Both the position numbers and the translations under genes were made by a program. From Pipra filicauda (lineage: Eukaryota; Chordata; Aves; Passeriformes; Pipridae): DNA of 64,000 bases. The stretch is from positions 1,426,001 through 1,490,000 of the forward strand of contig NW_024104332.1 in the NCBI RefSeq assembly GCF_003945595.2, written 5' to 3'. Positions 1 through 12,800 of this stretch are shown one piece after another. The notes below the pieces were generated by a model. That model ran no database searches. It was not told the origin of the DNA and saw only the letters and a program-made list of their open reading frames with translations. The first letter of the stretch is position 1, and each line of letters begins with the position of its first letter.

Positions 1-3000
1 CCCAAACTTTTGGGATGCTGAAGTCTCTCAGGGGCCTGCTAATGACAACACAGCTAAGAGCACACTGAATGTGTCTATGTAGGAAGAGGCAAACACCCAC
101 CCATCTACAAGAAATTACCAAGAAATTTAAAATGAATATTTATTAACTTTACACAAGCTTCTGGGAGGGGAAATGCTCGTTGCCATGTCAATTCAAATTA
201 CTAACACAGATGGTGGTTTCAGAAAAGGATGCTGAGTCCCCAAATCCTTGGCATGGTCTCAGGCATGGGGTAACTGAAGGAGTAAGACAAAGGAAAGTCA
301 CCATGTGTAGGATTATTATTATTTCTGTACTGCCCCCTCTACCTGCTCTGGGAGGATTTGACAAAACAATGTAAAACCTAAGCCTAATCTATTTTTTTTT
401 TTTTAAACATTAAGGGAAAAATGGATCTTAAAACAGCATGAGGAAGTAATTTTATTTAATTTCCAGTGCCATCTCTTGGTGTGGCTGGATTGTTTATTCA
501 CCAAGGATTCATTTGTTACTCTTTCTAACGATGGAAATCACTTGGTTGTGAGAGTCTACTTAACAAAGTATAATAAAAATAAAACTTGTGTTATTCAGCG
601 TCATGGACAGGGCTTCAGTATCTTCTGATTTCTCATAATGTAGAGATTCAGCCTCAGAAAAACACAGCTGGGCTGGGGAGAGGAATACTTCTGTCATCTC
701 ACCTAAGGCTCAGCCTTTGCACTTCAGATCATTCCCGCGCACCCAGGGTCACGTACTGTGGGGGTTTGCAACTAATCAATACATTTACTTTCATTTAGTG
801 TTTTGTAAATACTGAGACACAACTCGAACTGGTGTCCTGAGGGTGTGTTTTAGGCATTGATTGCGCAATTTCACTTTTGTGCATTGTGTTTCTTTTGGCC
901 GATAGTTTTGAATAAGTCTGTCTTTGCATTGTACATGTGATGATGTCTGTGCAGCTGCTATCAGAACTGTAAGTCATCAGAGAGCTAAATATGCCATGTT
1001 CCTCTCCTGATCTACAAGATTTTCAACTTCTAAGAGCTGTGCATGAAACCATTGTGTCAGTGAAAAAAAGACAACATTCCTGTTGTGTTGAATGAGGCCA
1101 CTTTTCGTACAATCTTTCAGAGACCCAGAGCTTCCAGCAAATGTCAAGTGATTTTTGGCTGTGTTTTAGAATCTGTTAAGTATCTGTTGGGTTACAGTCC
1201 TTATTTCATCAGTCCTTCCTCTATAAGCAGTGCCTCTAAAATTGACGATAAAAGGGAAGTATCTAAAATGGTGAGATAATTACCTCAAACGAGCAAAGAG
1301 GAGAGTTGCTCTGCATTATTCAGGACTATTTCTTGATAAAGGCTTCTCTTTTATGTGTTTGTTTCTGCAAGGGCATATTGAGTGAGAATTAGATGGAGCC
1401 AGTTTGGCTGGATTTTACTGGCAGAAGATAAACACTGTAGATGAGAAACATGTTTGTCTGGGCCAGAAACCTGGTATTGCAGAGAACAGTCCAACAATAT
1501 TCATTGATGTCCAGTTTTCTTGGCATAAACGGGTGCAGTTCTTTCTTTCAAGGTACCTTCTGCTTCCTGTGGTAATTTAGCATGTTTGTCTGATGATAGT
1601 CATTTAGTGTTAACAGAGCCTTAAGTTCAAAGTCGTTAGCTGCAATGAACTCAAGATAGAGTCAAGATTTATTTAATTTGTGTTCTGCCAAAATGAGGAG
1701 GTAAGAGGTAACATCAGTCAAATAAAGCATTGCCACTTGTCAGTTTAAAAACCTGGTGGTTCTGGTTGATGGGTTAAACTAGGCTGCTGATTTGGTCAGT
1801 TCTGAAAGGACATGTTGTCTTTTACTAGAGAGATCAGAAAAGCTGTAGATGTCATCCCTCTGAGCCATAAAACTTTCTTCTGTCACTGTTACCAACTCTC
1901 ATAAGCCCTTCAAAAGCTCTTCAAGGCGGTGTAGTTAGAAGTCTCTTTATCTGTCATTTTGTTTGAGTTTAAATATTTCACGGAGACATCAGATTTTCCA
2001 CGAAACGTTTTGGATGTAAATGTGCTTTTGTAACCTGGGATAGAAGGGACCAGAGTTTCAGTTTCTGGCTCGCCTGATATGGCAGGTTTTAATGGAGCTT
2101 TTCTTCCCTGGGACTACGCAGTTTGTAATTTCCATAAGAAATTCCCAATAGTTCAACCTGTGATGTTTCAAGTGAAATGTTTGGTCTTTGTTCAAGTAAG
2201 TCTTACCAGCCGTAAGTAAAAGTGTCTGCAAGCGAGTAGTTACTCTCCCAGCATTTTGCTTCAGTGGTTTATTGGTGAACATGGGGGAAATAAGAAGTGG
2301 TGAGTGTACAGCCCCTCGGGAGACCCAGGCTGGAAGCAGCGGGCTCAGGACCTGTGATGGGAAGCTCCCAGCACTCAAGCAGCCCTTAAGGCCAGACCTC
2401 CAGGCTGACCAGTGCCTTCCAGAGTCCCACAGATGAAATCCATCTGCTGTATTTAGTGCAAGTGTGCAAAAGCTCCATAAGTGGAATGATCAGAAGTGGA
2501 CTTCTAAAATACCAAATAGAAGCAACTGCAGTTGCTTACCCTGACCCCACTTCTCACCTTCTGCCCTCACCCCTGTTTTATATGCCAATAAAGCAACTGC
2601 CCAACTTAGAGCATCTGGCTGCTGCTTCAGGAGGTTTACTAGGATCTTTTAAAGAATTTGTAGTTACATCTTTAATGACCTTTCCAGTTCATTGTTGATT
2701 AATTTCTAGGCTTCCAAACTGGGAGGATGAGAGCCAACAGTGTGTTTTCTGCCAGACCTGGCCTTGCAGGAATAGTTTGGGTGTCTAGCACACCATGTCT
2801 GTTAGCATTTTCCACCTAATTTTAGTTCTCTCCTTGTTGGGCAGACGATGCCAGTGCTTAATCTGATCTTACTTAGGTTTTTCTTTCTCAGATTGTAAAG
2901 TGTTAGAACATCCGTCATTGGAAGGGGTGTGTCGGAAGAATTATTTATCCCTGGGAGGAAGTGTACCTTCACATTTAACCCCTGGTCCTTGAGTTCAGTG

Positions 3001-6000
3001 GCTCTTTAACTGTATTATTTAACTTACTAGTTGGACTGAACGTTACATTTAGCAAGGTAACATCTGAGGAATGTTGTTTAAAATAAAGAACAACTGGCAA
3101 GGACCATGCAGTTGGTTGCTTTTGGCCAAAGTCTGTTGATGTAGGTGATGTTATTTGCACAGAAAAAAGTTTAAAAAAGCAAAAGAGAATTCCGAGACTT
3201 TAACAATCTATGAAGTCTCATGTGGGACCTATGTGGGCATTTTACTCCTTCTTGTGTGATTAGAAAAAGTCAGAAATCATGTCTGTCTGGATATTTTTTA
3301 AGCTGGTGCTACATGGCAGAAAAGCAAATATCATTCCGCCTTGATCTTTAGGCTGTGATGCACTGGCATTGAGCCAGAGCCAGTCCTGCCAAAATAACCT
3401 GGCTGGGACACCAAAGGCAAGGCCCGTGGCATATCTGGAAACAAGGCGTAACTTGGAGTCGGGACGATTGAATGGTGAGGACTCTGTGATTGCAGGCATC
3501 TTGGCAGTGACTTATAGTTCCTATGTCGTCTGTGCTCTCACTACTTTCTATTCTCTGCTTTTCTTCTGCATTTTTGGCTAATTAGATGGGGAGACTGAGG
3601 TAGACTTGGCGAGATGGACTGAGGAGCTTATCTTTGACCAGACACTGGGCAGACAGATTGAGAAAGCTGCAAGTCTGAGAGCAGGAGAGCTCCTAGGAGA
3701 AGTTTTGTCCGGCCATTTAGGCTTCTTCTGATGATATATCTGCTATAAGTCTGCCCTGGCTTGGGTGTAAAGCTGACCTAGGTTTGGTGATCCTGGACAA
3801 GTCTTTATACACTACCTAAGCTCTGAGTTGCAGAAGTGGCATCTCAACGCAGGAACTGCACGATGAGGTTTGTTTGTGTGCCTTATCTAATGAGGTCCAT
3901 GGGTGACAGTTGAATTAAATCACAAGCCTGGGGAAATAAAAATGTAATGGCTGCCTGCAACCAACATCTTAGGTTCATTTAAAATTTTCCCTAAGATAAT
4001 CAGCGTTTATTAAAAAAAGACATAGGTAGCTGGCCCCAAGACCTTGGGATTGTGCCAATGTGTGCTGTGCCATGTCCACAACACTTCTCTGTGGCCTTGC
4101 TGGGACAATGGGATACAGTATATGCTGTTGAGGTATATTAAAAAAAATCTCTGTGCTTATACTCTTTGCATCAGATGGGCTTAGAGACATGTAATATTAG
4201 AGCAATAACTATCCTCTGGTCCTGATTAACTATCAGCAGTCTTGAAAAAATGCTTGGTTGGCATCTGTGCAGGTTTCTGCAGATCAGCCAGATCATCTGA
4301 TACTCAGTTGCAAACTAAAGGAAACCAGTCCTCCAATGCTATGCTAGTTATTGATCTGGTACATTTGCTGGTCCTGAAATACAAAAGCAAGGAAGAAATG
4401 AGGAAATTCAGGGGCTTATCTCCAAGGATGTGTTTGATGCCAGCCGTGTGTCTCATTCATGCTGTGGTGAACACAAGGCAGAGGTAGTCACGTGCTGGTG
4501 ACATCTGACATAATGCCAGTCTTTCCCCAGGAGAGAAAGAGGAAAGCTCTAATATTTTAGAGAAAGTGCATTTTTACAGTTTAGTGCCTTCCATTTTTGC
4601 CATGAAGATCACTGGTAGAAGGATTTTTTTTTTTACAGCTGTTCCTTTTGTCTCATCAGAACTGTGTTCACAGAGCATGTGATGTTGCTGAACCCCACAA
4701 ACGGAAGGAGTCTTGAGTATTACTTTCTTTTTTTTCTGTTTTATCGTGACCTTAATGTAATTTTGAAATGTGTTTCTGTATTTTGTCAACTATGTAAGAA
4801 TATGTATTTGTCACAAAATCCTATTAACACGAATACTGCTCCTTTCCAGTTTAATAGGCACTGCCAGCAAACTTCCAATTTGAGTTGTTACTTTTCTATT
4901 CTTGTGAATTAGCTAAAATAGAAGAGTTAGCATAATAACTAAATTAGTTATGGTCAATTTGTCTGATACCAAAACGAGGTCTGCAATGCTGCAGCTGCTT
5001 TGCAGCAAGAGCACCAGGAAATTTTGTTGGTGTGTGTTTTGCAACAAGTTTCCTAACATCAATATATTTATTTCTCATTAACTTTATGGAATTACTTAAA
5101 TCTGAATGGTATGTGTAACAACAGATCCCACCTTTCTTCAGAGTTTAACGAAAGGGAAGGAAGTCAGTCTGAAAAACCCAGTCCAAACTACTTTTTTGCT
5201 CTTGAAGTTTGGTCCAAGGACTTGTTAAAACATGACCAGAATCAAAATGAATAGTGTCAACCTCTGTACTGAGCAGCCATTTCCTGTGCCTTCCACGGTT
5301 ATTCTGGTATCATTCTCAGGTATGATTTCATGTACCGTAAAGGGGGAAAGCAACACACTCCATTGATTTTTATCATTTTGAGGTAATTTGATGTAGTGGG
5401 AGCTGCATGTTGATCAACTGACAACAAAGAGGGGAATTAATCAACAGACACTACGTACTTAAACATTATGACAAGTGAAGAGAGAACTCGTAGAAGAAAG
5501 TAGAGTTCTCTTTTTCGTTGTTTTTGTTTTGTTTTAATTCTGGCTTCCTGCAGTTGCTCATTTCAGAATAAAACAAACATTGTAAGTGAAATTAGTTTGC
5601 ACTAAGAACATGCAACCCTGAAAATTTATTTTGTGAGTGCTGCAAACAAATATTCCTCTTAACACCAATCTACATGAGCAAGTAGTATTTACCAACAAGG
5701 AGCTCTGATTTTTCAGTTAATTTAATCCCAGAAAGCAGTCTGATTTTGTCCATTTCTGTGTTTGCATTCATGGGGACATCACTGAGCAGCACAGAAGAGA
5801 CCATAGTGGGCAGTCACTGTTTAAATGAGGAGCTGGTGATCTCCACTACCTTTTAGTTTGAGTTTTCAGGAATTCAGAGGAGAAACATCTGTGGCAGAAT
5901 ATTATGAATGAAAATAAATTGAAAATAAATGTACCAGCTTAAAGTAAGTGTGAGTATGAAAGCACTGAGCTGTGCATCAGCCACGGTGATGCTGCAGAGA

Positions 6001-7000
6001 GCAGGGACTGTGTAGTACTCAGCAGCTGGTGCTGGACAGCAGGAGATGTGATGCTGTGCCTCAGTTCTGCAGTTGCCCCTATCACCAGTTGATCCAGTTG
6101 CAAAACCACATAGTGTTTCGTGCTCAACTGCTTGATGCTGTAAAGTGAGTATCCATCCAAACTCCTTATTTGCTACAGGTCTGCGAGGTTTATCCAACTC
6201 ATGTTCTTGTAAAGCTGTAATTCACTATTTCTGTGTAGGTAATGCATAGCTCTACAAAGCACTATTCAGTTTGCCATTTACTAAATCTCGAGGGAAAATA
6301 ATGGTGTTTTTAGATATTCAAACACTTTGGGGCTAGACCCTGCTTTCTTCAAAGCCTGTTGAAAAATGAGCAAGATGGGGCAATCAGCTAACAGGGAGTA
6401 GGCAGGAGGAGAGAAGTAATTTTGCCGGTTTTGTGTGGGTAATTTTAATAAGAGAGCAGTGATTTAACATGACCTAGAATCACAGAACATAAAAACAGGT
6501 CAAGAAATCTTTTGCTGGCTTGGTTATGTTGCTTTTGTTGCATTCTTTAGCTGTGCATTTGTATGAAGATCTTGAATTGAGAAATTCAGTTTGACTGGCA
6601 CTTTTCAGTGGTGTCACTCAGAAGGGACAGAATGAGAAATTTTGAAATGTCATAAAGCACAGCAGACTTCATCTAGGAATTTACTCTGCTGTGAGGGTGG
6701 TGACATTGAAATTACTGGGCAGAGTCCCGTTCGTCTCAGTGGCTTCTTATGTTCTCATGTGATTTACATGTGGAATCTCAGTGTAAGTGAAATACAGTCC
6801 TCCTTTAGTTTTCTATCCTTTGGTGCTGTGACAAGTCTTTAAAATGTCGTAATGAAAAACAAGCTCAGCAGTGCTGAAGAGGATTCATGTCTTTTGTTTG
6901 AACTGCTCAGTTTCCAGAGGTTTCCAAGCACATATATGTCCCTATAAGAGGGATACCTGTATCTATCTCTCTATCTGTCTAAAAATACATATAATTATAC

Positions 7001-7024
7001 ATATATATATATATGTGTGTGTGT
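7001..7024. repeat. Compound microsatellite (AT)7(GT)5
   Basis: Seven AT units are followed directly by five GT units. Just upstream (6960-6980) is an imperfect TATC/TCTC stretch. The tract is likely to vary in length between individuals. Confidence 0.9.
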
Positions 7025-8170
7025 ACATATAATTTGAAGAAGAATCAAGGTCAAAAAGTACTTGTCCTTTTACACACCTAGACCCTAAAAACTGAAGGGA
7101 CCTGCTGTGTAGCCATGCAGGTGTGTGGTGACTGCACAGGAGGGTAAGGTGAGGTGCTAGAGCCTCATGCTTTAGAGACTTTGATGTGTCTGGCCCTTGG
7201 GGAAGGCCAGAACTGCATTGTGATGGACAGAGTGCATTTCATTTAGTCCTGCATTGGTGCTGCTTTTGCATTCTTGACATGGACTTGTCTCAAGGTAAGT
7301 TTGGGGACCTTCTTGAAGAGCAGAGAAGAGGGAGGAGAACCTCTAGGTATCCATGCTTGGCTGAATCATACTAGCAGCACACTTTTCCCTTTCTGGAAAA
7401 GGAGGGGAAGGTGAAGGAAAGACTAATGGATGAGGGGACCTGTAACCATGTGAGTGTTTATTGCCTGTTTCGGTTGGTTTCATGTTTCCGTGGCAACATA
7501 CCCTCTGTGGCTTGAGATCCAGTGAAATGATACCTGTTGTGTCCATGAAGGACTGGGCAAAAAAAAAATTCATGAAGCAGGTAAAAAATAACTTAGCTTG
7601 GGGCACACTTGGTTCTGGAGCTAGATTAATCTGACAGATATATGACTTGTTGTGGAGACACAATCCTGGGGAGCAACTGAAGCGTGCTATGGTTGGATCT
7701 TGGTTCAAGTGACACAAGAGGGAAAATGCAGAGTTAAACTCATTGAACTTATTTTTGTAGTGAATTAATGAAAGTGCCATTTTTAATGCAGACTATGAAG
7801 TGAACTGTGATGATTGAGGGCTATGAGTGAAGCACTTCTTGGGGATGAGGGTAATGCTTCAAGGTAGACAGTACAGAGAAAATGGACCTAATTCTTTGGG
7901 CTTGTGCCTTCCTTTTTCAACTGGTTGTCTCCTTTTCCCTGCTACTATCAGTTGGTCTGTTAAAGATGCTGTTTTTACTATTGGGCAGAAGCTGGAAACC
8001 TCAGCACACAGTCCTGAGTTCAGACTGAATGAACAGCTACTCAGCACCCACTAATTCACTTAAACAACAGCTGAATTTTCAAAATTGCATGGCTCTCAAC
8101 ACTTCCCAGATCTCTGCTGGCTCTCTGTTAATAAGGATTTTTTGAAAACAGGACTCTCTACTAAATAGGC

Positions 8171-8192
8171 TAAATGCCTAAATAGGCATTTA
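8171..8192. repeat. Short inverted repeat, 9-base arms
   Basis: TAAATGCCT and AGGCATTTA are exact reverse complements around a 4-base loop AAAT. The motif CTAAATAGGC at 8161 also partly repeats the centre. Confidence 0.9.
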
Positions 8193-9379
8193 TCTCCTGG
8201 GAGAATGTGTTCCGAAATGTTTTTTCCTCAGCAGATATGGGAGGAAGTAAAACCGTGTGTTTGCAATGGCTTGGAGTGGGATGAGCTGGTGAGATCCTGT
8301 CAGGAGCTGAGCTCTCCAGTCTCTGGACTGTGGGACTCTGAACAAGAGGATGAGCCATGAGCCCAATATCGCAAACCCAAGCAGTAGCAAAATTCCCTCT
8401 CTGTAAAACAGAGCTTTGGAGTGTGGTTGAAACCATGACTGCCTCCTGCAGCAGAGATCTTCTGTTGTTGGATCAGTCTCTACACTGAGTTTTGTACCAT
8501 GCCTGCCTCTGTGCCACCTACACTACCAAACGTGAGCATGTTTCAGTGCTGGAAAGAATGCTGTGCATTCTCCACATTTCTTGTAATAACATGTTTTTGT
8601 AGTATTGGACAAGGCCCCTCATGACCCGCTTCTGCAAGTGGCTGGGACCTCCCTGTGATGTGTTTGGTTGATGTCAGCTCCCTGAAAGTGCCCAGAGGTC
8701 ATGTTCCCGATGAGCCTCTCTGGTCCTGTTTCTGACCCATCTGCCCTGTTTTTCAATCCTGAAAGATCATGGATTTTGTGTGTGAAGTCCTTTGCCTATT
8801 GTTGCTCCGCATTCCCCAAATACTGAGCTGGCAGACTGCATGTTCCCCGAAATATTAATCCCTAAATCCTTCCTTATACCTCTAAGTCTGAAGCAATTAC
8901 AATCTTTTCCCCTCCTCTGCTAATTATATTCATTTGGAAGCAGACTGTAGCTTTCTCAGAGGACCATCCTTTTAATTTCCCTTCCACGTGTAGCAATTAG
9001 CTGGGGGTTGTTGCTGGCTTAACAGAGAGTGCTCTGAATGGGTTGGAGTGTTAAGTACAATGAGACAGTTGTAGGGCTCTAATGGGTGAACGTGGCACGT
9101 TGTCAGCCCTGAAACGGTTTATTGTCGGGTAAGAGAGGCCTGGGGAAGCCCTAGTCCTATGGCACATGTTGGTGGCATCCTGCTTTAATAAGCTTTTAAA
9201 GAAAAGATTAATGTTTTTGTTTTGGTTTGGTTTTCCTTGCCCTCACGCTATAGAAGATATCAATTCTAGATTGCTCTGGGGAGACAAGTGTGTGTTTTTT
9301 CAGGACTGTACAGAGAATTTGGATGGTGTAAGTAATTTTTGTATTGTCTGGGCTACTCGTTTTTCATCATAAAATGTAC

Positions 9380-9584
9380 ATCTATAGCCTTTTTAATGCC
9401 CTTTTTTTTTAAAGTCTTTATCACTTGGCAGGGATGTAAAAGTTAATAACAGATTTATAATTTTATTAGCATTTATGCTGCAAATGCTAGAGAGTTCCCC
9501 AACCCAAATTTAATGCATCCTTAAAGTCCTTTTTATTAGCTTGTTAATTCCCAGCAGTACCATTTTATGGAAATGTGAATTACA
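9380..9584. promoter_or_regulatory. Candidate conserved noncoding element (AT-rich)
   Basis: The block contains TTATAATTTTATTAGC, TTTTTATTAGCTTGTTAATT and similar AT-rich homeodomain-type cores in unique sequence, just upstream of poly-T tracts. The resemblance to developmental enhancers is inference. Confidence 0.25.
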
Positions 9585-9687
9585 TTTTTTTTTTTTTTTT
9601 GGTAGAGGAGAAACAGTGGTTTAGATCCAGATGATGAAAACACGGAGGTTTTTTGTTCGGCTTTTCTTTTTTCTTTTTTTTTTTTTT
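9585..9687. repeat. Two poly-T tracts in a T-rich patch
   Basis: There are 16 T at 9585-9600 and a T-rich stretch at 9649-9687 ending in 14 T (9674-9687). They lie just downstream of an AT-rich block that resembles a conserved noncoding element. Confidence 0.88.
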
Positions 9688-9779
9688 AAAGTGGGAGGGG
9701 ATGATTTTTAATTTTTATTTCCCCAAAAGCGACTGTTTTATTGTAGCATTACAATTGCTTTTGACAGATGTGAGTGACA

Positions 9780-9811
9780 ACACCAGGTGACAAGGAGTGG
9801 GCACCTGGTGT
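9780..9811. repeat. Inverted repeat carrying paired CAGGTG/CACCTG boxes
   Basis: ACACCAGGTG (9780-9789) and CACCTGGTGT (9802-9811) are exact reverse complements 12 bases apart. Each contains the CAGGTG/CACCTG E-box bound by ZEB and SNAI family repressors. Paired CACCT boxes are the known ZEB binding arrangement. The regulatory role is inference. Confidence 0.6.
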
Positions 9812-12800
9812 CATCCTTTTCAGCAGAGAAACATGACTGAGTACTGGGCAGGTGTGAACACAGTGCGTGTAGTGGGAACCAATGACAAAAAGCCTCTTAG
9901 TGACCCAAACCTGCTCATTCCCTTCTGTTTTCCGTCAGACTTGGCCAAGTTCACACACGGGTTGGGTAGGTTTTTTCTTTTTTCATAGGTCTGTCTGTCA
10001 GGGATATGTTTATTTTAACAAGTACTCTTTATGTTAGCGAGATACTTTGGCCATGACTTTTTCACACTACGAGGATAGGGAATTATTTTTAAAATAAACA
10101 TTTTTCTCATTCCATTGACAAAGTGAAATATAAATTACTTTGGGGGAGTAGCTGTGCATATATTTCAATCTATTCGAACTGTGGGATTATACCCATGTTA
10201 TTTTTATTATTCCTTCATATAATGGACAATGTGGTGTAAATTAAAGGTACATGGTAGCTGTTGCACTCTATGTAAGCCCTCTCCATTGCTTGTATAGTCA
10301 TCCATCCGTACTTCCATGTGGGAACAACAGAATTTTTGTGGTTATTGTTCTGTTTTGCACATAGCAGGAGCTGGCAGCAGACGTGTGCAGTAAAATACAT
10401 TTCAAACATTTCCTGTATCACTAATTGTAATTTCCAAGGCTCCCTCTGTGACAGAGCGAACAAAAGGGAGCTTTGAGAAAAACTATCATTAGCCTCGTGG
10501 ATCAATATGGTTTAGGAAATACAAAACAACTTCAGTTGTTTAAAAATAGGAAGTGCCAGAGGGGGTTCCTGCCACCCTGCTGAAAACAAATCACAGCATT
10601 GATCTGTCTGCAGTGTAACTGCAAAATTTGCAGAAAACAGGTGAACCAGCTGGGAATATAAATAGAGCCTCTCTGCAAGCTGTACCTGTGCTGTTTTGGC
10701 CCTCCTGGGCAACCCACAACGGGTCATCTGTAAGTGAGATAGTTGCTTGCTTTGGGGGGTAGTAGGAAGGGAGTTAACGCCAACCAGAGGATGCCTCTCA
10801 CAGCGTAACATTGTTGTATTTCTTTTTCTATTAATGGTTTCTTTTCATCTCTCTGCCACTCTCAGATCAGAAAAGTTTCTCAGGTAAGTTAAAAGGCTAT
10901 TTCAAGAAATCCACCCATGAACACAGCACAGGTCATGAAAAGAGAGAAACCCCAACTGAAATGACAGTGGTAGCCTAGCCCTAGGTCAAGGAAAGTGCTG
11001 AGAGACAAGAGGGCAACTGACCTTCTGAATGTTTAAAATACATGGAATAGTTGTACGAAGCTCAGTAAAATGTTCCTCAGGCAATTTTCTTTGGGGTTTC
11101 TGAAATAATATCAGAGTTTCATTTCTTATTTACTCTTCACGGTTAAACTTTTACATCCTGCTATGAAAGAAATTTCCCCTTCTCTCCTTGCAAACCTGCC
11201 TCCAAAATGACTCGTGGGCTTTGGTGACGTCAGCCAGCACATTCTCAACACTTGGATATGAGGAAGAGTTTAGAAATTTGGTGTTATTTTGAAGCATGAC
11301 CGTTCCTCCGTGGCAAAGCAGCAGAAGGCCCACGGGAGTCGTCCTGTGCAGCTGTGTGTGGTACCCAGAGAGGCACTGTGCTGTTAACAATTGTTGCGTG
11401 AACTCTTTATGCACAGTGAGGTAAGAGCGTTCAGAAGATCACAGATATGTCATTCCCCGGGCTTTTCGGGGATTAAGGTCTGCAGACTTTCTTTCTGGTA
11501 TTTATTAATGAATGATTTATGAAGGCAAGCGCTTAGTCCTCCGCCGTTAACTCCAGATTGTGTTACATTCCTTCCCAGCCCACAGGGGTAGTTTTCAGGA
11601 AAAAGACAGTGAGGATAGGACAGCACTGATTTTTGCTGCATGAATTTTGCTTGTGAGAATGAATGTGGGTAGCTGTAGGTGTTTAAAGAAATTTGAATCA
11701 CCTGGTGAGTACTGGGTCCTGTCTTTTCTTGACCATAACCCACTGGAACTAAAGTTTCTTTCCTAAGTGTCATGTTACTTTCAGGCAAGGAGGAATTTCT
11801 GAGTATTTGACTCGTTCTATTTCTATCGCAGCTTGCCAGTATTGAACCTGCTACTTATTTTGGCTGGTATTTTAGCTTGCCAGTAGAATCTCAAATTAAA
11901 ACATCAGGGTGATGAAAGCCATCTTTGTCTTGACCAAGAAAGAAACTGTGGCATCCCAGGACTAAAAAAGTAAATTTCTGTGGGCTGAGCACATGTCTGA
12001 GAGTTTGTTTACTGAAGCAGTGGCTGGCCAGTCCACTGAACCCAGGATTCCTCCCAGTCTGGTAACTGAAAGTCAAATCAGCCTAGGGGAAACTATTCTT
12101 GTGCAACTGTAACTCCAACTTGGAAAATTTTGTTTGAAGGATAGTGATTAATGATTTTCAGTCAGTATGAGATCAATTACAAATTACTATAAAACCTTGA
12201 TTAAATCTTTAAAACAAGAGAATTGGGATCTAAATAAACCTGTATTCAAAAACTAGAGAGGTTGACTTCAATTAGGTTGTAAGAGATGCTGAAATATAAT
12301 TTTGCTTAAGTACTAAGATAACGTGCCAAGATCCCTCTCTTACAAGCGGGTACCTCTAAGGGTGATTTAATCCCAGTAGGAAAAATCATGTGTGGCTGAA
12401 CCGCCATTGACTGTGCCGTTCTCTCTTCTAGGCTGTGGGCAAAACTGACTGGTGACACTATGTTACACATTTGGATGGCTACAAATGCACAGAAACAATC
12501 CCACTCTTCCTGTTATTGAGACCTCTCTGTTAGCATTATTTTTTAAGAATCACTAGCCTAAAGATACACAAGCGAGCATGACCATCTAATCCCTAATTAA
12601 CCTCTTTGCTGAAGGCTTTGTATAGATTATAATAATATATTAGAGGATTTCTGTAGTTTCTCAAGGCATGCTTCAGTATCAGAATTTCCCTTTATGTGTT
12701 CAGTGAGCTCATTGGCATTTGTGCAATAGATAATAGCCCAGGGATATAGTCTTTGTCAATTTAGTATCATCACTGGAAGCTGCCAGAGTTTACATCTGAA

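Noticed and set aside
6473..6500. AGAATCACAGAA-like words resembling an antisense CR1 start
   Set aside because: The following sequence does not match the rest of the CR1 3' end, so the similarity is too short to call.
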